Below are positions 1 to 11,462 of a stretch of 64,000 nt of DNA, piece after piece; the first letter of the stretch is position 1; each line of letters opens with the position of its first letter. The notes beneath the pieces are model-generated. The model worked only from the letters and a program-made list of their open reading frames with translations. It did not search any database and was not told the origin of the DNA. This DNA comes from Zizania palustris (lineage: Eukaryota > Streptophyta > Magnoliopsida > Poales > Poaceae), in assembly GCA_019279435.1 (NCBI GenBank), contig JAAALK010000081.1, positions 32,125,001-32,189,000 on the forward strand, given 5' to 3'. The position numbers and the translations under genes are program-made.

Positions 1-1340
1 TAAACATGAGGGTTACCTGTCGGGTTTTGGGTATCTGTTAGGTTCAGATTCGGGTTTAGTTTTGAACCCACAGGTTTCGTGGTTCGGGTTTGCTTCGCGG
101 GCGGATTTTTATCAAACCCGCGGGTTTCAAACCCGTTGTTATCCCTAGTCTCACGCTCGGTTAACTGAGCTAGATGAACTTATTATACCATGTTGCAAGA
201 ATACATTGTATTTGATTTTGGCTAGATCGATATACCATATGCCGATTATTGATGCCAAGAATTTGTGAAGCTCAAGACCCACCAAGGAAGACGTGCGGTC
301 AACATAAGGTCAAAGAAGATCTGATCAAAGAAAGTCAAAGAAGTTCGTCCGCAACATCCGCATGAGAGGAAGGAGATCCGATGGAGATTAGAGCAGAAGA
401 TGGTTACAGATTCATCCGAAATAGGTTGTATAAGTTACTTGGATGGCAAGTCTACGGACTATAAATATGTATCCTTTAGGTTAGATTACTTAACTCTCAT
501 TCAATCAACAATCGACGCATCGTCATCCTTATGCCCCAAGGTTATCCGTCGGGACTCGGGCTCTCGGAGCTGGGCTGCATCAGTTTGATATCCGGCGAAG
601 AAGTGAGTCAGCCACTCCCGACGTCTGTACCAACTAGGTTAGTACTCTCACGGCTGCATCAGTTCAGTCCGATCTCTTGAGGAGAACAATGAAACATCAC
701 GATCGCCGATTGTTCTCAGTGTATTTGGCTAGGTCTAAGGCTGCATCAGTTAGGTTTGATCTCTTAGATTGAAGTAATCTGGGTTTGGTAGCTTGAGGCT
801 TCATCGGTTAAGTCCCATATCTCTTGCTATTGTATTTTATTCATGCCATATATTTTTCATCTAAATAAAGTTTGTCCGATTCGTTGATATATTCTTCAGA
901 TCATCGTGACTAGCTACTGTCTCAGTTAGGTCTGATCTAGTTATTGTGATGATTTATATGATATAGATCTGTTATCTGGCATGCTTTATTTATTTCTACC
1001 AGAGTACAAGTTAATAGGTTATCTTTAATTCATCTATGTATCATGTTCACCGTCGAAGGGTGCATATCGGCCTATATGCATATCCTGTATTTCTCTATCG
1101 CCCGTATGGCCGATTGGCACGCTAATTCACGATTTTATCTTTCATGCCACAATCATCGGCTTGCCAACCGATCGACTATGCTACTAACGTATATCTTTTC
1201 CGATCCCTTATTAGTTACAGGGTCAAAATGATTGACACGCCTTGAACCCTTTTCTAAGACGTAGGACCCGCACTGAAGTTAAGCAGATCTCTTAGACCAC
1301 GCGTGTGTCAGTATTTGACCAAAAAACACGCCAACACCAA
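1..1340. repeat. LTR-retrotransposon-like fragment
   Basis: No convincing gene here. The stretch has the look of a degraded gypsy-type LTR and leader: a TATA-like ACTATAAATATG near 458-469, then several spaced copies of GGCTGCATCAG(T) near 564, 651, 740, and a tail with GACACGC/ACACGCC words near 1234 and 1327. A similar layout (TATA-like motif, GC-rich spaced words, tail ending in GCGTCAACA) is seen at 54138-55458. I see no protein-coding gag or pol and no clean ends or target duplication, so the borders are approximate. Confidence 0.35.
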
Positions 1341-1585
1341 TATAAACCGATCAATCCAAATCAACACATGATTGGCTAATCTAGGTCACATAGCCTAAAT
1401 TAACAAACAGAGTGTCGAAATTTGTGTGGTGCCTGGCTGAAGTAGCCGAATGCCCTTACATCGACCCATAATCGGTGGAACTAGGCCACATGGCTTAGTT
1501 GGCTGATGATGAGTAGACGGGTCGTTATTTTTGTAATTTTTTTGAAACGGTATATCAGAATTGAATGTGTATATATATACACACA

Positions 1586-1727
1586 AATGTTATTCTACAT
1601 CACGGGTGTAGAATGTTATTCTACACCGATGTGGAATTGGGGGTCGGGATTGGGTGGGGCGTGAGGGCACGCTGGATGAGATGAACATAATTAGGTTGAT
1701 CGGTGTAGAATGTAGAATAGCGTTCTC
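1586..1727. repeat. short foldback element (MITE-like)
   Basis: ATTCTACACCGAT at about 1618-1630 is repeated in inverted orientation as ATCGGTGTAGAAT at about 1699-1711, and the word TTATTCTACA occurs again near 1590. This is a small hairpin-forming element about 80 bp upstream of the PPR start codon. The element may therefore lie in the promoter or leader of that gene. Exact ends are uncertain. Confidence 0.35.
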
Positions 1728-1809
1728 GTGTATATATTATTAAAAAAAAATCCGAGAAGGGGTATCCCCTTAGGATCAAACTGACGAAGGAAGGAGGTTT
1801 CGCCTTCTC

Positions 1810-4800
1810 ATGACGCAGCTTGCCGCGGCTACCAAGCGCTGCTGCTTCAACCGAGCGCCGCCTCGTTGCCTCGCCGCCGCATCCTGCTCCTGCCGCCTCT
1901 ACACCGTTTCGGGGCCATACCCTCCCGCCCCACTCGCTGTCCTCGCCGGCCACCCGCACCCCGCCGTCGCGCAGTTCCCGCACACCGGTTTCTCCCACCT
2001 CGGCGAGCAGCCCCTTCTCGCCCGCGCCATCCACGGCTTCGCCCTCCGCCTCGCTTTCCCGCTCAGCGCCTTCCACTGCAACACTCTGATATCCTTCTAT
2101 TTCCGCCACCAGAATGGCCCGGCCGCCGCTCTCCACCTGTTCGACGCAATGCCCGACCGGACCGCGTCCTCCTGGTACACCGCCGTCTCCGGCTGCGTCC
2201 GCTGCGGCCACGACGCGACGGCCTTCGAGCTGCTTCGCGGCATGCGGGAACGTGACGTGCCGCTCAGCGGGTTCGCGCTCGCCAGCCTCGTCACCGCTTG
2301 CGAGCGCCGGGGCTGGGACGACGGCCGCGCGTGCGGCGCCGCCATCCACGCGCTCACCCACAGGGCCGGGCTCATGGGTAACATATACATCGGCACGGCA
2401 CTCCTCCACCTTTATGGCTCCCGTGGGATTGTGTCAGATGTGCAGAGGTTGTTCTGGGAGATGCCGGAGCGGAATGTAGTGTCATGGACATCGCTGATGG
2501 TGGCATTGTCGTCCAATGGATACCTGGAAGAGGCATTGGGAGCTTACCGTCAGATGAGGTGGGAAGGGGTTACATGCAATGCAAATGCCTTCGCAACAGT
2601 GATCAGCTTGTGTGGATCACTTGAGAATGAGATGCCCGGGCTTCAGGTCGCTTCCCATGTCGTAGTTTCTGGCCTCCAAAACCAGGTCTCTGTGGCAAAT
2701 TCCATGGTTACCATGTTTGGCAACATTGGAAGGGTGCAGGATGCTGAGAAGCTATTTGATCAAATGGGCGAACGTGACACTATATCATGGAATGCAATGA
2801 TATCGATGTACTCACATGAAGGAATCTTCAGTAGATGTTTTCTGGTGTTTTCAGATATGCGTCGTGGTGGACTAAGGCCTGATGCAACAACCCTCTGCAG
2901 CTTGATATCTGTTTCTGCCTCCTCAGATTATTTCATCCATGGGAGTAGAATTCAATCCCTCTGTCTCAGGAGCGGTCTGCATTCATCTGTAACAGTCATT
3001 AATTCCTTGGTTAATTTGTACTCTGCTGCTGGAAAACTGAGTGATGCCGAGTTTCTGTTCTGGAACATGAATAGAAGGGACATAATATCATGGAACACTA
3101 TAATTTCATCCTATGTGCAGAACTTTAATAGCATTGACGCGTTGAAGACCCTAGGTCAGTTATTTCAAACGAATGAAATTCCAAATAACATGACATTTTC
3201 CAGTGTTCTAGGTGCATGCTCAAGTCCAGGAGCCTTGATGGATGGCAAAATGGTTCATGCCATGGTATTGCAATTGGGTCTTCACAAAAATCTACTTGTT
3301 GGTAATTCACTCATCACAATGTATGGGAAATGCAATTCTATGCACAATGCTGAGAAAGTTTTTCTGTCAATGCCAACTTATGATGTTGTCAGCTACAATG
3401 TACTTGTTGGGGGCTACGCAGGACTTGAGGATGGTACAAAGGCAGTGCAAGTATTTTCTTGGATGAGGGGTGCAGGGATAAAGCCAAATTACATTACAAT
3501 TATAAATATCCATGGTTCTTTCACATCCTTAACTGAGCTGCATAATTATGGAATGCCCTTACATGCATACATAATACGTGCTGGATTCTTGTCAGATGAG
3601 TATGTTTCTAACTCTCTGATCACAATGTATGCAAAATGTGGTGATTTAGAGTCGAGCACTAATATATTCCACAGTATCACCAACAAAAGTGCTGTTTCAT
3701 GGAATGCCATGATAGCAGCAAATGTTCAACTTGGCCAGGGGGAGGAAGCCCTAAAGCTCTTCATGGATATGCAGCATGCTGGAAACAAACTTGATCATGT
3801 TTGCCTAGCTGAATGTTTGTCATCCAGTGCAAGCCTAGCATCATTAGAAGAAGGCATGCAGCTACATGGTCTTGGTGTGAAATGTGGGCTGGATTCAGAC
3901 ACATACGTTGTTAATGCTGCAATGGACATGTATGGGAAATGTGGAAAGACTGATGAGATGTTGAAAATTCTTCCTGACCAATCCATTCGACCTCAGCAAT
4001 GCTGGAATACACTGATATCAGGTTATGCAAGATATGGGTATTTCAAGGATGCCGAGGACACATTTAGGCAAATGGTCTCAATGGGGAGAAAGCCAGACTA
4101 TGTAACATTTGTCGCCCTACTCTCAGCTTGTAGTCATGCTGGTCTTGTAGATAAGGGTATAGATTACTACAACTCTATGGCGTCTATGTTTGCTGTTTCC
4201 CCTGGAATAAAACATTGTGTGTGTATAGTGGATCTCCTTGGACGATTAGGAAGGTTTGAAGAGGCAGAGAAATTTATTGAAGAAATGCCAGTCTTACCAA
4301 ATGATCTAATATGGCGGAGTTTGTTGTCTTCTAGTAGAACCCACAAAAATCTTGAAATTGGGAGGAAAGCGGCCAAAAATCTTCTTGAATTGGACCCATT
4401 TGATGACTCAGCTTATGTTCTTCTGTCAAACTTGTATGCTACAAATGCAAGATGGGTGGATGTTGACAAATTACGAAGTCACATGAAGACCATCAATTTA
4501 AACAAACGACCTGCTTGTAGTTGGCTTAAGCAGAAGAATGAAGTAAGCACCTTTGGTATAGGTGACCGGGGCCATAAGCATGCAGAAAAAATCTACGCAA
4601 AGTTAGATGAAATATTGCTGAATCTCAGGGAAGTAGGTTATATTGCTGACACCTCATCTGCACTGCATGATACAGATGAAGAGCAAAAGGAGCAGAATCT
4701 TTGGAACCATAGCGAGAAGCTTGCATTGGCATATGGCCTTATTGTTGTTCCAGAAGGATCTACAATAAGGATATTCAAGAATCTCAGGGTCTGTTCAGAT

Positions 4801-4917
4801 TGCCATCTGGTATTTAAGCTGGTTAGCATAGTTTTTAATAGAGAAATTGTGCTGAGAGATCCATATAGGTTCCACCACTTCAAAGGTGGATCATGCTCTT
4901 GTTCAGATTTTTGGTGA
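1810..4917 (+). CDS. PLS-class pentatricopeptide repeat protein with E/DYW C terminus
   Basis: A single uninterrupted reading frame of 1035 codons without introns, as is usual for plant PPR genes. The first ~30 residues are rich in Ala, Arg and Cys and short of acidic residues, as in an organelle-targeting peptide. Tandem PPR motifs of alternating length run from about residue 95 to 840. E-type motifs follow, then a DYW domain: His967-Ser-Glu969 and Cys995-Ser-Asp-Cys998 form the HxE...CxxC zinc/deaminase signature, and His1023 with Cys1029/Cys1031 fits the second zinc site. The PG box reads PACSW (Ala for Gly) and the protein ends in DFW instead of DYW. Family knowledge: such proteins bind organelle RNA and direct C-to-U editing. 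From memory, the closest match is Arabidopsis At1g16480; the RNA target is unknown. GC is very high in the first ~600 bp, then falls. The start is the first ATG of the frame. Confidence 0.93.
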   Translation: MTQLAAATKRCCFNRAPPRCLAAASCSCRLYTVSGPYPPAPLAVLAGHPHPAVAQFPHTGFSHLGEQPLLARAIHGFALRLAFPLSAFHCNTLISFYFRHQNGPAAALHLFDAMPDRTASSWYTAVSGCVRCGHDATAFELLRGMRERDVPLSGFALASLVTACERRGWDDGRACGAAIHALTHRAGLMGNIYIGTALLHLYGSRGIVSDVQRLFWEMPERNVVSWTSLMVALSSNGYLEEALGAYRQMRWEGVTCNANAFATVISLCGSLENEMPGLQVASHVVVSGLQNQVSVANSMVTMFGNIGRVQDAEKLFDQMGERDTISWNAMISMYSHEGIFSRCFLVFSDMRRGGLRPDATTLCSLISVSASSDYFIHGSRIQSLCLRSGLHSSVTVINSLVNLYSAAGKLSDAEFLFWNMNRRDIISWNTIISSYVQNFNSIDALKTLGQLFQTNEIPNNMTFSSVLGACSSPGALMDGKMVHAMVLQLGLHKNLLVGNSLITMYGKCNSMHNAEKVFLSMPTYDVVSYNVLVGGYAGLEDGTKAVQVFSWMRGAGIKPNYITIINIHGSFTSLTELHNYGMPLHAYIIRAGFLSDEYVSNSLITMYAKCGDLESSTNIFHSITNKSAVSWNAMIAANVQLGQGEEALKLFMDMQHAGNKLDHVCLAECLSSSASLASLEEGMQLHGLGVKCGLDSDTYVVNAAMDMYGKCGKTDEMLKILPDQSIRPQQCWNTLISGYARYGYFKDAEDTFRQMVSMGRKPDYVTFVALLSACSHAGLVDKGIDYYNSMASMFAVSPGIKHCVCIVDLLGRLGRFEEAEKFIEEMPVLPNDLIWRSLLSSSRTHKNLEIGRKAAKNLLELDPFDDSAYVLLSNLYATNARWVDVDKLRSHMKTINLNKRPACSWLKQKNEVSTFGIGDRGHKHAEKIYAKLDEILLNLREVGYIADTSSALHDTDEEQKEQNLWNHSEKLALAYGLIVVPEGSTIRIFKNLRVCSDCHLVFKLVSIVFNREIVLRDPYRFHHFKGGSCSCSDFW

Positions 4918-5627
4918 GATAGCCAACCACAAATGGCCATTGGTTCCATGTTAAGTTTGAGCATGCCTAGACAAAACCCTTCCACACCCAAAAGGACGCA
5001 GAACAAAAAACGATAAAGCTAAGAACCAAATTTGTGCCTCTCTTTGCATGGGAATAGTGTGATTATGGTGCATATATGACTGCTCTAGTTTTGTTTTCAA
5101 TACTTGGTTCAGTGACAACCAGTGTCAGTTGGGAGAAATTGATCAGCTGATTGCTAGGTTCTTGGTCACTTCCATGGTAGAGTCAGTGCAATGACAACAA
5201 TGGGATCATGCTGAGCACAGCATCCCTTCATGTATGGCTTTTGGATAATGTTGTCACACTAGCTCATAGTTTCGTACCGGTCTTCTCTACAAGATGTGCA
5301 TAATGTGCTGCATGAATCCTTTTTGGATGGATAAAAATTCTATTCTTCCAAAGTATTGACTGGCACAGATCAAAATTATGATCATTTGATTTTGACCCTC
5401 TGAGGTGAGATGCAACAGTGTGACAGCTCTGATATTTTGGTATATTCATCCCTTTGGACATTGTTAGTATGTGTCAAAACCACCTTTTTTTGCTTCCGTA
5501 GTGATCATTGGTATTTTATCTAACCAAAGTAAACATATTAGCACAATTAATTCCATGTTTTTAGAGCTGACTTATTTTTCTTCATTTACTAGCCATGCTG
5601 TTCGAAACTATCCTCCTATACACCCTA

Positions 5628-5884
5628 CTCCCTCCAGTTTCCTAAAGGAAGTCATTTTAGACTTGTATCAAAAGTTGCCTAAAAGATGTCGTTTTATATT
5701 TTATTGTGCATTTTGGACGTTTATACCCCCGAAGTAGTACTACTTTCTTCTCGTTGTTTCCCGTGCTATCTTTACTAATGCATTGTATTTAATAGGGGCA
5801 AACAAGGAAAGTATACACAAATTAATCATTCCTTGGTATCTTAAATCATGTCTAAAACGACATCCTTTTTGAAACCGGAGGGAG
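5628..5884. mobile_element. Stowaway-type MITE (Tc1/mariner)
   Basis: The element begins CTCCCTCC and ends GGAGGGAG, with imperfect terminal inverted repeats of about 36 bp (both arms reach a GTC[A/G]TTTTAGAC-like word). It is flanked by TA on each side (5626-5627 and 5885-5886), the target duplication of Tc1/mariner elements. Length about 257 bp, no coding capacity. Confidence 0.85.
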
Positions 5885-7209
5885 TAATTAGTTTGGCATG
5901 CCGGTTAATTCTAATCCAGGCTGTGTCTGCAGTATAGTAGTTGCAGCATTGATCGAATCCATCCTATATATGTTTGATGTGATTTACAGTGTGAATCAGT
6001 GGACATGGACACCTAAATCAATGTGTAACATCAAATTGCTTGTGAAAATGTGGGGCCTGATTTGAAATTTGTCCTCGCAAGGATGTTTAATGTTCGAACC
6101 TTCTTGTTCTCTCATCTACTATTGCTCCACCTTGTATACTACTTTAGACGCTGAGATGAAGGGACTAATCAATAATCGGCATTAACCAAGGTAATACTAT
6201 CTAGATCTCAACTACATTTCCTTGCAATTTAATTGAGTTGGTCCTGGGAACAATTGCCCACGGTATGTAGGCATGTAGCAGAATGCTTGTCTGTGACCAA
6301 ATCATTGTCTTAGCTAGCCTTGTTCCTGGCATCACATGTCTTGATTTAATTCTGCTGTGTCTCCTACATTTGTTGTCTTTCTATTAGGATAGCAGATCCT
6401 CCTTCAGATTATCATGATCCCATCACTATCTGCCGGGTGCATTGAACAAAGCACCACGTTGTTTTTAAGACCTTTGTTTCTGACAATTTTATCCTCCCAT
6501 TTTCTTCTTAATGCAATGACACACAAACCTTTCCACGTGTTCTCAGAAAAAAATGATTGTTACTGCTACACCAAAGAAGCAGATTGACCTTGTTGATACC
6601 TCATGCTTTTGGTTATGTGATGGAGATCTGAAACTAAAAGTCTGAACCTGCACATAAGATTCTTGCTAGCTCTGCAGTTAATTTTTTCACGTTACAACTC
6701 ACCATTATTTATTGATTCAGTATAAAACATTGGCTTTTCATGCAGAGTTGCAGGTGGAGAGCGGCAGTTCAATTATCATGGACGTAGTGGTCCTGGAAGC
6801 TGCAGGTTTTATCATTCGCCGAAAGTTGGCAGGTAGGCAGTACGGGCATGAAATGACTGGTTCCATCGGAGATTGCTACTCAGATCTGGTGTAGTGGTGT
6901 TTCGATCACTTTCTTTGGCCGAATGCACATGTAATATATGCTCCTTATCTGATCTGATCTGCCAGTCCGGTTGTCACCCGCTGAACACGCACACTTGTCC
7001 ATTTTGCGATTGCAGGAACTAGTTCTGCAGCAATAACAGTACTGCTGAACAACACAGGTTCAGAGTTCGATCAGGTTCTCTCGAGGTGGCCCATTTCTGT
7101 ATAGACTACAGATCCTTGTTCTGCTGGTAGGTGGCAGGAGATTCAGATCATCAAGCCTTACGAGGTGGCTACTTTTTTCAGATCATGAGAAGACGGCGAC
7201 GAACACTAA

Positions 7210-7527
7210 GGTACCGTTGGTTTGTTTTCTTTAGTCCAAAATTTAGTCTTTTTCGAATGTTTAGATTATTTTAGAGTATTAAATGTAGACTATTTACAAA
7301 ATCCATTATTTATAATCGGTGGATCATTCATGAGATGAATCTAATGATCTTAATTATGGTAAGCATGATTTGACAATATGATGCTATAGTAAATATTTTG
7401 TAATCATAGATTAATTAGGCTTAATAAATTTGTCTCGTGGATAATCTTTCAATTTTGTAATTATTTTTATAATCTGTTTACGTGTAGTCGTAGAATAAAC
7501 TTTAGTTGGTGGAACCAAACACCACCC
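7210..7527. mobile_element. Tourist-like grass MITE, copy 1
   Basis: Shares internal words with the copies at 16542-16885 and about 28768-29083, for example ATTAAATGTAGACTATTTA, TGATTTGACAAT and GATTAATTAGGCTTAATAAA. The ends are GGTTTG and CCAAAC type. It is more diverged than copy 2 and its target duplication is not clear, so the superfamily call is borrowed from copy 2. Confidence 0.6.
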
Positions 7528-8925
7528 AATTAATCATGACATGCCATGCATGGTGAGTACTCGGCGGTGCATTAATTCTACTTACTAGTAATCTACTTTT
7601 TGTAGATCATGGCCCATGATCGATTGCTTGCAGGAAGTGATAGGATGTGATCGCAGGAGCTGAATGGGCCGGCTCAACAGCCGAACCTTGAATGCACAGT
7701 ACAAGGCATAGACTTTCCAGTAGGCTCCTGTTCGCCGTAGAATCCATGGACATGGACAGGAGCCAATGCATTGCATGCATGGTAGGCCGATGAGCTGTGC
7801 GCCGCCATGAATGCAAAGTACAAAGCAAGCAGACGACGTGCCGGTCGACGACACATGATGCATAGCCGTGCATGCATGCGTTGCTTCCTCTTGCCGCTTT
7901 AATTTACAGCCATTGGGCGGGCAGAGGGTTATCCAGGATTGGAGCACATCGATCGATCGATCGCCGCTGTGCATTTAATTAGTGTGCAGCCAGTAGCACG
8001 GGACAGTACGTTGTACTGTATATCTCTGCATCCATGGTCCTTGCTATCTTCGAGACTTCCAACTCCTTCCCGTCGAATTGTTCGTAGATCGATCTAGCTA
8101 TACATGCCATGACTGAGAGGTCAATAGGTATGCATGATTGATTAATTATGTTTCATGCTAGAAAATGGATGGCCATCGATCCTACCTGATGTTCTAGAAT
8201 AGCATATATATATATATATATATACACATGCATCATCTAGCCATCAGCCATCTGGTCAAGATGTAGTACGTGTGGTCAAAAAAATTATGTACCATATTAA
8301 CTTTTTTAGAAGGTTACACAGGTTTGATCCAACCTTGATTGAAGATCACCTGAGTACATTTAACGTCAGAGTTTTAATGAGATCTGATGTCAATTTGTTT
8401 ATATCCCTTTCACATCTATCATGTTACATGATAATATATATAATACTTAGTTTTTCTTCTGGTTTACAATATATATATATATATATATTTCTTGTAGCTT
8501 GTTACCTTTGATTTGGTGTCTAAAAGTATTGTACCTCTATGCAACATAAATTCTTGTTTTAAGGTGAAAAGGCAAAACATTAACATAAGTTCAACATGTT
8601 AACATGTGACCTTAAAAGTTGAATTAGTCTCATAACTAATATACAGATCAATGCAGGACAACCCCAAACAAAAAGCTAAATCAATCATAAAAAACATATT
8701 GCAATAATGGCAGAGAGTAATTAATATCACAAAAGCACAATTTAGTTCACACTGCTGTAGTATCATCTTGTTGTTTCTTCCATACAATAAGTTGATTAAA
8801 AACACAAGAAATTAATAAACATCATGAACACAGCAGACAAATTTAAGAAAAAAAAGAAATACAATGCCACACAACCAAAGACCAAAATTAAAAAAATGGT
8901 AACCAGAAAATCTATCTAGAACTAA

Positions 8926-11306
8926 TTAACTAATCTTTTTTTTGCTTATGATTGGTTCTTCACTGGAGCTGTGGAGTAGAGTGTTTTTTTTGTCTTCGTT
9001 TTTGACGATGCCGTCGTTGCCGGCGAGCATGAGGTACTTGTCCTTCCTGGTGAGCATGGTGCAGCCGTAGCCGAGCGCGTCGCCCATCTTCCTCTGCACG
9101 AGGTTGGCCATGTCTGTGCTGGGCGTCTTCCTCTCCCTCGCCGGCGTCGTGTCCACCTTGTCCAGGAACTGCACCGTGTAGCACATCCTCGGGTTGATCA
9201 TGTAGTAGAGCGGGTCGAAGCACTTGAGACCGCCGGCCGTCGTGGCGTAGAACATGGCCGTGTCGACGGCGATGCCGACGGGGACTACGTCGTCGCTGAG
9301 CTCGGCGAACAGCGGGCTGAACCGGAGGAGGTACGGCTCGCGACAGGTGGTGCCCTCGGGGCAGACGACGACGAGGTCGCCGCGGTCGAGGAGGCGCGCC
9401 ATGACCCGCCCGTCGCTGTCACGGTCGCGCGTCAGCCGCACCGTGCGGCCGATCGGCGAGATGAGCTCCGACAGCCGGCTGAGGCTGTACGACACGGCGC
9501 GCACCTGCCGGTCCAGCGCCACCGACACGTACACTGGGTCGATCAGCGTGCGGTGGTTGCACACGAAGAGCTGGCCGCGGCCGCGCCCGCCGGGCGCACC
9601 GGGGAGCGGCGGCCGCTCTCCCTTGAGCCGCCACGACATGCCAGTCGCCGCCAGGATCGGCGTGGAGTACCTGTACGGCACAGTGAGCGCGACGGCGAGG
9701 CGGGCGGCTCCGAGGGCCACGCCGAACGGCAGCCACATGAACATGGCGAGCGTGTTGCCAGCGGTCGGCCGGAACGCGAGGCGGCCGTCGTGGAACACCA
9801 TTGGCTTCGGGTACTTGTCTCTCGCCGGCAACGCCGACGGCGACCACCTGCTCTTCTCCTCCCGTGTCGCCAGGTACACCTCCTGTGCACCCACACTAAT
9901 TCACATGAGCAAATTAATCTGAATTTTGCTCCATTTCTTTAAATATAAAAAGTTTAATCTACACGGGAATTAAACTTTTGTATAATTAAAGAAATGGAGA
10001 GAAATCTGTGACTAGCTATACAATCCAGTGGTCACATTCTTCTTTCAGATATTAATTACGTATACTTTGTTGATCACATGAGAAGCAAAAATAAATCAAA
10101 AGGTAAAGTATGAATGATCAATAGCTGCACGATAAGCACGAAACCTACTGGTGAAAGATGTATAATTCAGTATTTTTAATTAGGGCTCCGTATCTGGTGC
10201 ATAAAATACATCCTTCCGTGCACAAATACACAAGGCCGATTGTGGTCTTACATTCAAAATTCAACGATCCTAGTTCGGAGGAGTTTTTTACAAATTGGCA
10301 GGAAGAAATGGTCGTGCATTGCGGAGGGGTCTTTTTAAAAAAAACGGAGGATCGTTGGATTTTAGATGTAGAGCCACGATCGGGCTTGTGTATTTGTGCA
10401 CGGATGGGTTTTTTACAAATTGGCAGGAAGAAACGGATGTGTAGTACGGAGGAGCCTTTTTACAAAAACTGAGGGTCGTTGGATTTTAGATGTAGAGCCA
10501 CGTTCGGGCTTGCACATTTATATACGGAGGGTACTTTGTGCATCGGATACCGAAGCAAAAGACGTATAATTATAGTTAGTTGTTTGTTTTAATCAACACA
10601 AGCAGCATGCATCATGCAAAATGAATTTACATGTTGGATTGGTGATGCTACGTACCTGCTTGCAGCAATGTGAGAGATGATGATCATGTTGGAGAAGCTC
10701 CAAGGAGGAAGAGAAGCCATGACCATGACCTTCTTCTTCTTCGTCGTCGTCTACCTCCTCCATGAGGCCAGTGTAGAACCCCCACATCGTCTTCATCTCC
10801 TTGCCGACGACCACCTCAGCTTGCAAGTACTCCTTCAAGAACCCCTCAACCATGACCCTAGGCATCTTTGTCACGCACACTACCCTCCTCATGGCGGCCA
10901 TGGCGGTCCTCATCACGTCGTCAAGCCCCTCCTCCCCCACATCCTCCATGAACCACTTGGGCAGCACGGCGCGCCCTGCCCGGAACCGGCTGGCACGCAA
11001 GCCGCAGAATGACACCATGGTCATCACCTTCATGGCCATGGCGGCATTGCCGCCCATGCAGCACAGCAAAGGGTAGAGGAGGAGCAGCACGAGGCCCCTG
11101 AGGAACCCTCCTGCCTCTAGGGCCACGAGCATGAAGTAGGGGAACACCGACTCTGACCTGAGCAGGTCGCCTTCAACGTCGAGGACTAGGGTTTGCCCAG
11201 CGAGCTTCTCCATGGCAGGAGACGTCGACGACGAGAGGGGCTTCCCATGCAAGAGCAGCGAGGCTGTGGCGGATGACAGCGTCGGCAACAGCTTCCTCTT
11301 GGCCAT
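8926..11306 (-). CDS. glycerol-3-phosphate acyltransferase (plant GPAT1-8 type), two exons
   Basis: Exons on the minus strand are 11306-10656 (651 bp) and 9882-8926 (957 bp). The intron has GTACG donor and GCACAG acceptor and joins in phase 0, giving 535 aa, normal for this family. The N-terminal HAD-phosphatase-like half has motif I as D43-V-E-G-D47, not DxDxT, and the usual GDR motif is replaced by an Asp/Glu/Gly/His-rich stretch (186-197), so phosphatase activity is probably lost. The acyltransferase half keeps motif I (N326-H-R-T-L-I-D332), GRTVRLTR (362-369), CPEGT (391-395) and VVPVGIAVD (416-424). Hydrophobic segments lie near 55-90 and 262-295, fitting an ER membrane enzyme. Family knowledge: it transfers acyl groups to glycerol-3-phosphate for cutin, suberin or anther lipids. 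With a dead phosphatase the product should be lysophosphatidic acid. Which GPAT paralogue this is I cannot settle. The ATG at 11306 is chosen over one 159 bp upstream because of the TATA box at 11389. Confidence 0.9.
10183..10556. mobile_element. foldback element in GPAT intron
   Basis: The left arm GGGCTCCGTATC...GCATAAAATACATCC pairs with the right arm GGAGGGTACTTTGTGCATCGGATACCG in inverted orientation. Internally, ACAAATTGGCAGGAAGAAA occurs twice (about 10290 and 10415), and so does GTTGGATTTTAGATGTAGAG (about 10352 and 10472). The element is thus a hairpin with an internal tandem duplication. It fills about half of the 773-bp intron. No coding capacity. Confidence 0.6.
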
Positions 11307-11388
11307 GGCGTCGTCTGCCGGTAGTAGGGCTAGCTCAAGCTGGGTTAGCTTGTTGAGATGACTGGATTGAATTGAATTGGATGGTCCC

Positions 11389-11398
11389 TTATATATAG
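11389..11398 (-). promoter_or_regulatory. TATA box of GPAT gene
   Basis: On the minus strand the sequence reads CTATATATAAGG, 83-92 bp upstream of the chosen GPAT start codon at 11306. This would give a short leader of about 50-60 nt and excludes the upstream in-frame ATG at 11465 from the transcript. Confidence 0.6.
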
Positions 11399-11462
11399 GA
11401 CAAGACAACAACTTGCTACACATCGATCCTGCCGATCGACTGGCCTGATCTGATCTATGTAT

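Larger units (their letters stand above)
4918..8925. other. intergenic region between PPR and GPAT genes
   Basis: No gene could be supported. It holds the PPR 3' UTR (roughly to 5100), a Stowaway element (5628-5884), a Tourist-like element (about 7210-7527), AT microsatellites (8205-8226 and about 8470-8488), and otherwise AT-rich DNA. The short reading frames at 5471-5737, 6712-6894 and 7585-7974 show no recognisable domain or codon bias. Confidence 0.6.

Noticed and set aside
1621..2409. 262-codon minus-strand reading frame overlapping the PPR start
   Set aside because: It is the antisense shadow of a very GC-rich coding region; Ala/Gly/Glu-rich with no domain, and the PPR frame on the other strand is unmistakable.
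6712..8000. Possible small genes (60-129 codons) between PPR and GPAT
   Set aside because: No homology that I recognise, no codon bias, no splice or promoter support.
9254..9942. Plus-strand frames over GPAT exon 2
   Set aside because: Arg/Ser-rich antisense shadows of the GC-rich GPAT exon; no domain.
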